NCBI GenBank assembly: GCA_009923965.1
Contig: RFSL01000036.1
Span: 1-7,956 of the forward strand
DNA: 7,956 bases
Direction: 5' to 3'
Source of the DNA: Flavobacteriia bacterium
GTDB lineage: Bacteria; Bacteroidota; Bacteroidia; Flavobacteriales_D; Crocinitomicaceae
Part shown: in pieces, positions 6,136-7,956 of the stretch
How positions within the stretch are numbered: the stretch's first letter is position 1
Layout: every line of letters starts with the position of its first letter
Notes under the pieces: generated by a model
The model's database searches: none
What the model saw: the letters and a program-made list of their open reading frames with translations, nothing else
Told to the model about the DNA's origin: nothing
Position numbers and translations under genes: made by a program

Positions 6136-6166
6136 TAAAAGTAGGTAAATGTAATCTATCACTCAA
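6136..6166 (-). promoter_or_regulatory. Possible internal promoter for yicC-gmk-nadD
   Basis: On the minus strand a TTG (6166-6164) is followed after 20 bases by TACTTTTA (6143-6136), which matches the Bacteroidota -7 box TAnnTTTG except for the last base. The spacing is right for a TTG/-7 pair, and transcription would begin a few bases before the yicC ATG. It overlaps the 3' end of the preceding gene and may allow expression of the three downstream genes independently of it. The match is imperfect. Confidence 0.3.
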
Positions 6167-6722
6167 AAAGTAAATCGGCATCTATACCTTCATTTTGTTC
6201 TTTAATGAATAAAGCAATTTCACTTACAAAGTGATTTTTTTGAGTTTCACCTTCATTTCGATTATCTAAATAATCCTTTAAATAGAGTTGAGATTCTAAA
6301 AGTTGATGTTCCTCAAAAGGGCCAGGCATATTCTCAATAATTGTTAAACAATCCAAGGCTTGCATAAAATCTCCATGAACAGCTATTGAAACAAAATCTG
6401 CTAAATGCGCACTAAAATCGAGCTTGCTATTCCATATAATTGTCAAGAATTCCTGACGAAAAGAGGGGTTCAATTCTTCCTCAATCAAACGAACAATTTC
6501 TGCTGCTGCGTCCTGCTTTTGTATATTGGAGATAAATTCTAAAATCTTTTTTTTGACTTCTGTATTTCTTTGCTTACGATATATCTCAAATAATTCAGGA
6601 ATAATTGCTAATCTACCATCAATTTCAAGCAATTTTAATGCGCTCAAAGCAAGATCTTGCTTATCAGAATTTAAATCACCTAAGATTTTTGTTTGTTTAA
6701 TAGTAGCCGGTTTTTCAGCCAT
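6159..6722 (-). CDS. HEAT-like alpha-helical hypothetical protein
   Basis: I do not recognise a named family. The 187-residue product has no signal peptide or membrane segment and appears all-helical. Residues about 15-130 look like successive antiparallel helix pairs of an Armadillo/HEAT type: SALKLLEIDGRLAIIPELFE (27-46), EVKKKILEFISN (55-66), AAAEIVRLIEEEL (72-84), RQEFLTIIWNS (89-99) and ALDCLTIIENM (122-132). An acidic tail ends in DADLLFE. Such folds usually act as protein-interaction scaffolds in the cytoplasm. The ATG at 6722 is preceded at a normal distance by a perfect -7 box, so this gene appears to head the operon with yicC, gmk and nadD. That context suggests, without proving, a role near RNA turnover or nucleotide supply. 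The ATG is the only sensible start in this frame. Confidence 0.8.
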   Translation of the reverse strand: MAEKPATIKQTKILGDLNSDKQDLALSALKLLEIDGRLAIIPELFEIYRKQRNTEVKKKILEFISNIQKQDAAAEIVRLIEEELNPSFRQEFLTIIWNSKLDFSAHLADFVSIAVHGDFMQALDCLTIIENMPGPFEEHQLLESQLYLKDYLDNRNEGETQKNHFVSEIALFIKEQNEGIDADLLFE

Positions 6723-6741
6723 ATCTCAATATTTAGTGGGT

Positions 6742-6749
6742 CAAAGGTA
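6742..6749 (-). promoter_or_regulatory. Bacteroidota -7 promoter box for the HEAT-like/yicC/gmk/nadD operon
   Basis: The minus strand reads TACCTTTG, a full match to TAnnTTTG and identical to the box in front of the DUF4286 gene. It ends 19 bases before the ATG at 6722, predicting a leader of roughly 13-15 nucleotides. The -33 position holds a T-rich TTTTTC (around 6771-6776) rather than a clean TTG. Confidence 0.6.
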
Positions 6750-6879
6750 AGAAAACATAATCGTTTTAGAAAAATAGGAGGGATTATACCTGGAAAGAAA
6801 AATAAGAAATTTGATTTTATGAAAGTTTGAATGTTTAAAAGTATCACCACTTAGCAGTATTTAATACCAGTTTCTTAAA

Positions 6880-6887
6880 GAATTTTG
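6880..6887 (+). promoter_or_regulatory. Weak candidate -7 box for the OmpA-family lipoprotein gene
   Basis: GAATTTTG differs from TAnnTTTG only in the first base and ends 16 bases before the ATG at 6904. No TTG -33 element is seen. Other partial matches occur at about 6810-6835 (sequences ending AATTTG and AGTTTG), so the true promoter of this gene is not settled. The rest of the 181-bp divergent spacer (6723-6903) shows only short AT-rich dyads, such as GTATT-T-AATAC at 6857-6867, and no gene. Confidence 0.25.
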
Positions 6888-6903
6888 TAAAAAAATATTC
6901 GTT

Positions 6904-7878
6904 ATGAAAAATTCATTCTCAATACTACAATTTTTTATTGTCCTTCTTCTAATTTCAGCTTGTGTGCCAGCAAAAAAATACAAGGACTTGTTAGAACGTG
7001 AAAAAGTATGTTCTGAAGAATTAGCGAAATTCAAAAAAAGTAGCGGAGAATATGAGTCATTATCAAAAGACTTACAAACAAAATTTGCAAATGCAAGTAG
7101 GGATTTATCAAAGCTGATTCAAGACACAACGGCTTTAGGAAGTAAGTATCGTTTATTACAAAGAGATTATGGTATAATTGACGGCGAGTATAAATCCCTG
7201 CAAAAATCTTTTGATAAATTAAAAAATCTGAGCGCTAAAGAAACTGCTGAATTACAAAATCAATTAGAAGCAAAAAATAATGAACTTCAGATTAAAGAGG
7301 ATGCTTTATTGAAATTAGATCAGGAATTAAAAGAAAAACAACGCTTACTAATCGAACGTGAAAAACGTGTAAATGAACTTGAAGAGGCGATTCGTAAAAA
7401 AGATTCTGCAGTTCAATTGCTAAAAGCAAAAGTAGCCAATGCTCTAAGAGGTTTTGAAAATCAAGGCTTATCAGTAGTTCAAAAAAACGGTAAAATTTAT
7501 GTTAGTTTAGAAGCAAAATTACTTTTTAAATCAGGAAGTACATTTGTTGAGGAAGAAGGGGTTAGAGCTTTAGTTGAATTAGGAAAGGCTTTGGAATCTG
7601 AAAAAGACCTCGAAATAATTGTAGAAGGACATACAGATACAGACAAATTAAGTAGTAGTGTATCTCCAAAGAATAACTGGGAACTATCTGTTTTAAGAGC
7701 AACATCTGTAGTTCAAATTTTATTAAATAACTCAAGCATGACGCCAGCACAAATTATGGCAGGTGGACGAGGAGAGTTTTTACCGATTGAGGAGTTTGAC
7801 AAATCAAAAAACAGACGAATTGAAGTAATTATTTCCCCGAATTTAAATGAGTTATTCGAAATTATTTCTAACGATTAA
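6904..7878 (+). CDS. OmpA-family peptidoglycan-associated coiled-coil lipoprotein
   Basis: A 324-residue envelope protein. Residues 1-20 form a lipoprotein signal ending in the lipobox LISAC, with Cys20 as the lipidation site. Residues about 25-175 are a long Lys/Glu/Leu-rich coiled coil (EYKSLQKSFDKLKNL, ELQNQLEAKNNEL, LDQELKEKQRLLIEREKR). Residues about 195-313 are an OmpA C-terminal domain: KLLFKSGST (205-213), IIVEGHTDTD (238-247), NNWELSVLRATSVVQILL (257-274), AGGRGEFLPI (286-295) and NRRIEVIIS (303-311). The Asp in GHTD and the Arg in LSVLRA are the residues that typically bind the diaminopimelate of peptidoglycan. The protein probably tethers the outer membrane to the cell wall through an extended spacer. 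The N-terminus (CVPAKKYKDLLEREKVCSEE, with a second Cys at 36) resembles a recurrent Bacteroidota OmpA lipoprotein type. The start is fixed by the signal sequence. Its stop abuts a convergent minus-strand frame. Confidence 0.93.
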   Translation: MKNSFSILQFFIVLLLISACVPAKKYKDLLEREKVCSEELAKFKKSSGEYESLSKDLQTKFANASRDLSKLIQDTTALGSKYRLLQRDYGIIDGEYKSLQKSFDKLKNLSAKETAELQNQLEAKNNELQIKEDALLKLDQELKEKQRLLIEREKRVNELEEAIRKKDSAVQLLKAKVANALRGFENQGLSVVQKNGKIYVSLEAKLLFKSGSTFVEEEGVRALVELGKALESEKDLEIIVEGHTDTDKLSSSVSPKNNWELSVLRATSVVQILLNNSSMTPAQIMAGGRGEFLPIEEFDKSKNRRIEVIISPNLNELFEIISND

Positions 7879-7956
7879 TTACCTGATTAAATTAACGTGC
7901 CCACTTATTGTTTCTTGCTGGCCTTTGATTGTTACATAATTAATGCGCCAAGAGTA
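7879..7956 (-). CDS. C-terminal end of an unidentified protein (5' part outside window)
   Basis: On the minus strand one frame is open from the window edge to a TAA (7881-7879), encoding 25 residues that include WRINYVTIKGQQETISGHV. This stop directly abuts the TAA of the OmpA-family gene (7876-7878), a layout like the other tight convergent gene pair in this window. The mixed polar and hydrophobic composition looks protein-like, but the stretch is too short to identify a family. Noncoding sequence open by chance is the main alternative. Confidence 0.4.
   Translation of the reverse strand, partial: YSWRINYVTIKGQQETISGHVNLIR

Noticed and set aside
6526..6750. Plus-strand 74-codon frame antisense to the HEAT-like gene
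   Set aside because: It runs across the operon promoter and opposite a coherent helical protein; it is most likely a chance frame.
6723..6903. Small RNA or short peptide gene in the divergent spacer
   Set aside because: Only very short frames (for example an eight-codon one near 6831) and short AT-rich dyads are present; there is no terminator hairpin or convincing structure.
7562..7750. Minus-strand 62-codon frame inside the OmpA-family gene
   Set aside because: It is antisense to the conserved peptidoglycan-binding domain and has no independent support.
1..7956. CRISPR array, insertion sequence, tRNA or rRNA
   Set aside because: No regularly spaced DNA repeats, transposase-like frames, terminal inverted repeats or tRNA/rRNA-like sequences were seen; the only array is the protein-level repeat of the YwqK-type gene.

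Overview
The window looks like ordinary chromosomal DNA from a member of the Bacteroidota, most likely a flavobacterium (possibly Crocinitomicaceae-like; the family is a guess). The DNA is AT-rich. Start codons lack obvious Shine-Dalgarno sequences. Promoter-like TAnnTTTG (-7) boxes sit upstream of several genes. One protein ends in a type IX secretion (T9SS type A) sorting domain, and several proteins (DUF4286, the OmpA-type coiled-coil lipoprotein) have a Bacteroidota look.

Layout: (1) The 3' end of a LysE-like membrane transporter (1-267, +) is followed at short spacing by a secreted protein made of about 18 YwqK/MORN-type repeats (290-1996, +). (2) This converges, with one base between the stop codons, on a minus-strand pair: a DUF4286 protein (2776-3087) and rsmA/ksgA (1998-2774), separated by one base. 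(3) A 153-bp divergent intergenic region carries a -7 box for each direction and leads to a small secreted, cysteine-containing T9SS cargo protein (3241-4011, +). A strong hairpin terminator follows it. (4) A minus-strand operon, transcribed from about 6.7 kb down to 4.06 kb, holds a HEAT-like helical hypothetical protein, a YicC/YloC-family endoribonuclease, guanylate kinase (gmk) and nicotinate-nucleotide adenylyltransferase (nadD). The last two overlap by ATGA. (5) A 181-bp divergent region leads to an OmpA-family coiled-coil lipoprotein (6904-7878, +). (6) The last 78 bases are open on the minus strand and are probably the C-terminal end of another gene, whose stop codon abuts that of the ompA-like gene.

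Functionally the window mixes housekeeping (16S rRNA dimethylation, GMP-to-GDP phosphorylation, NAD synthesis, RNA turnover) with envelope and surface proteins (YwqK-repeat protein, T9SS cargo, OmpA lipoprotein, transporter). No mobile element, CRISPR array, tRNA or rRNA was seen, and I found no convincing new defence or biosynthetic system. The points most worth a second look are the fixed 24-residue register of the secreted YwqK-repeat protein, a probable leaderless transcript for the DUF4286-rsmA pair, the uncharacterised helical protein heading the yicC-gmk-nadD operon, and the tightly abutting convergent gene ends.
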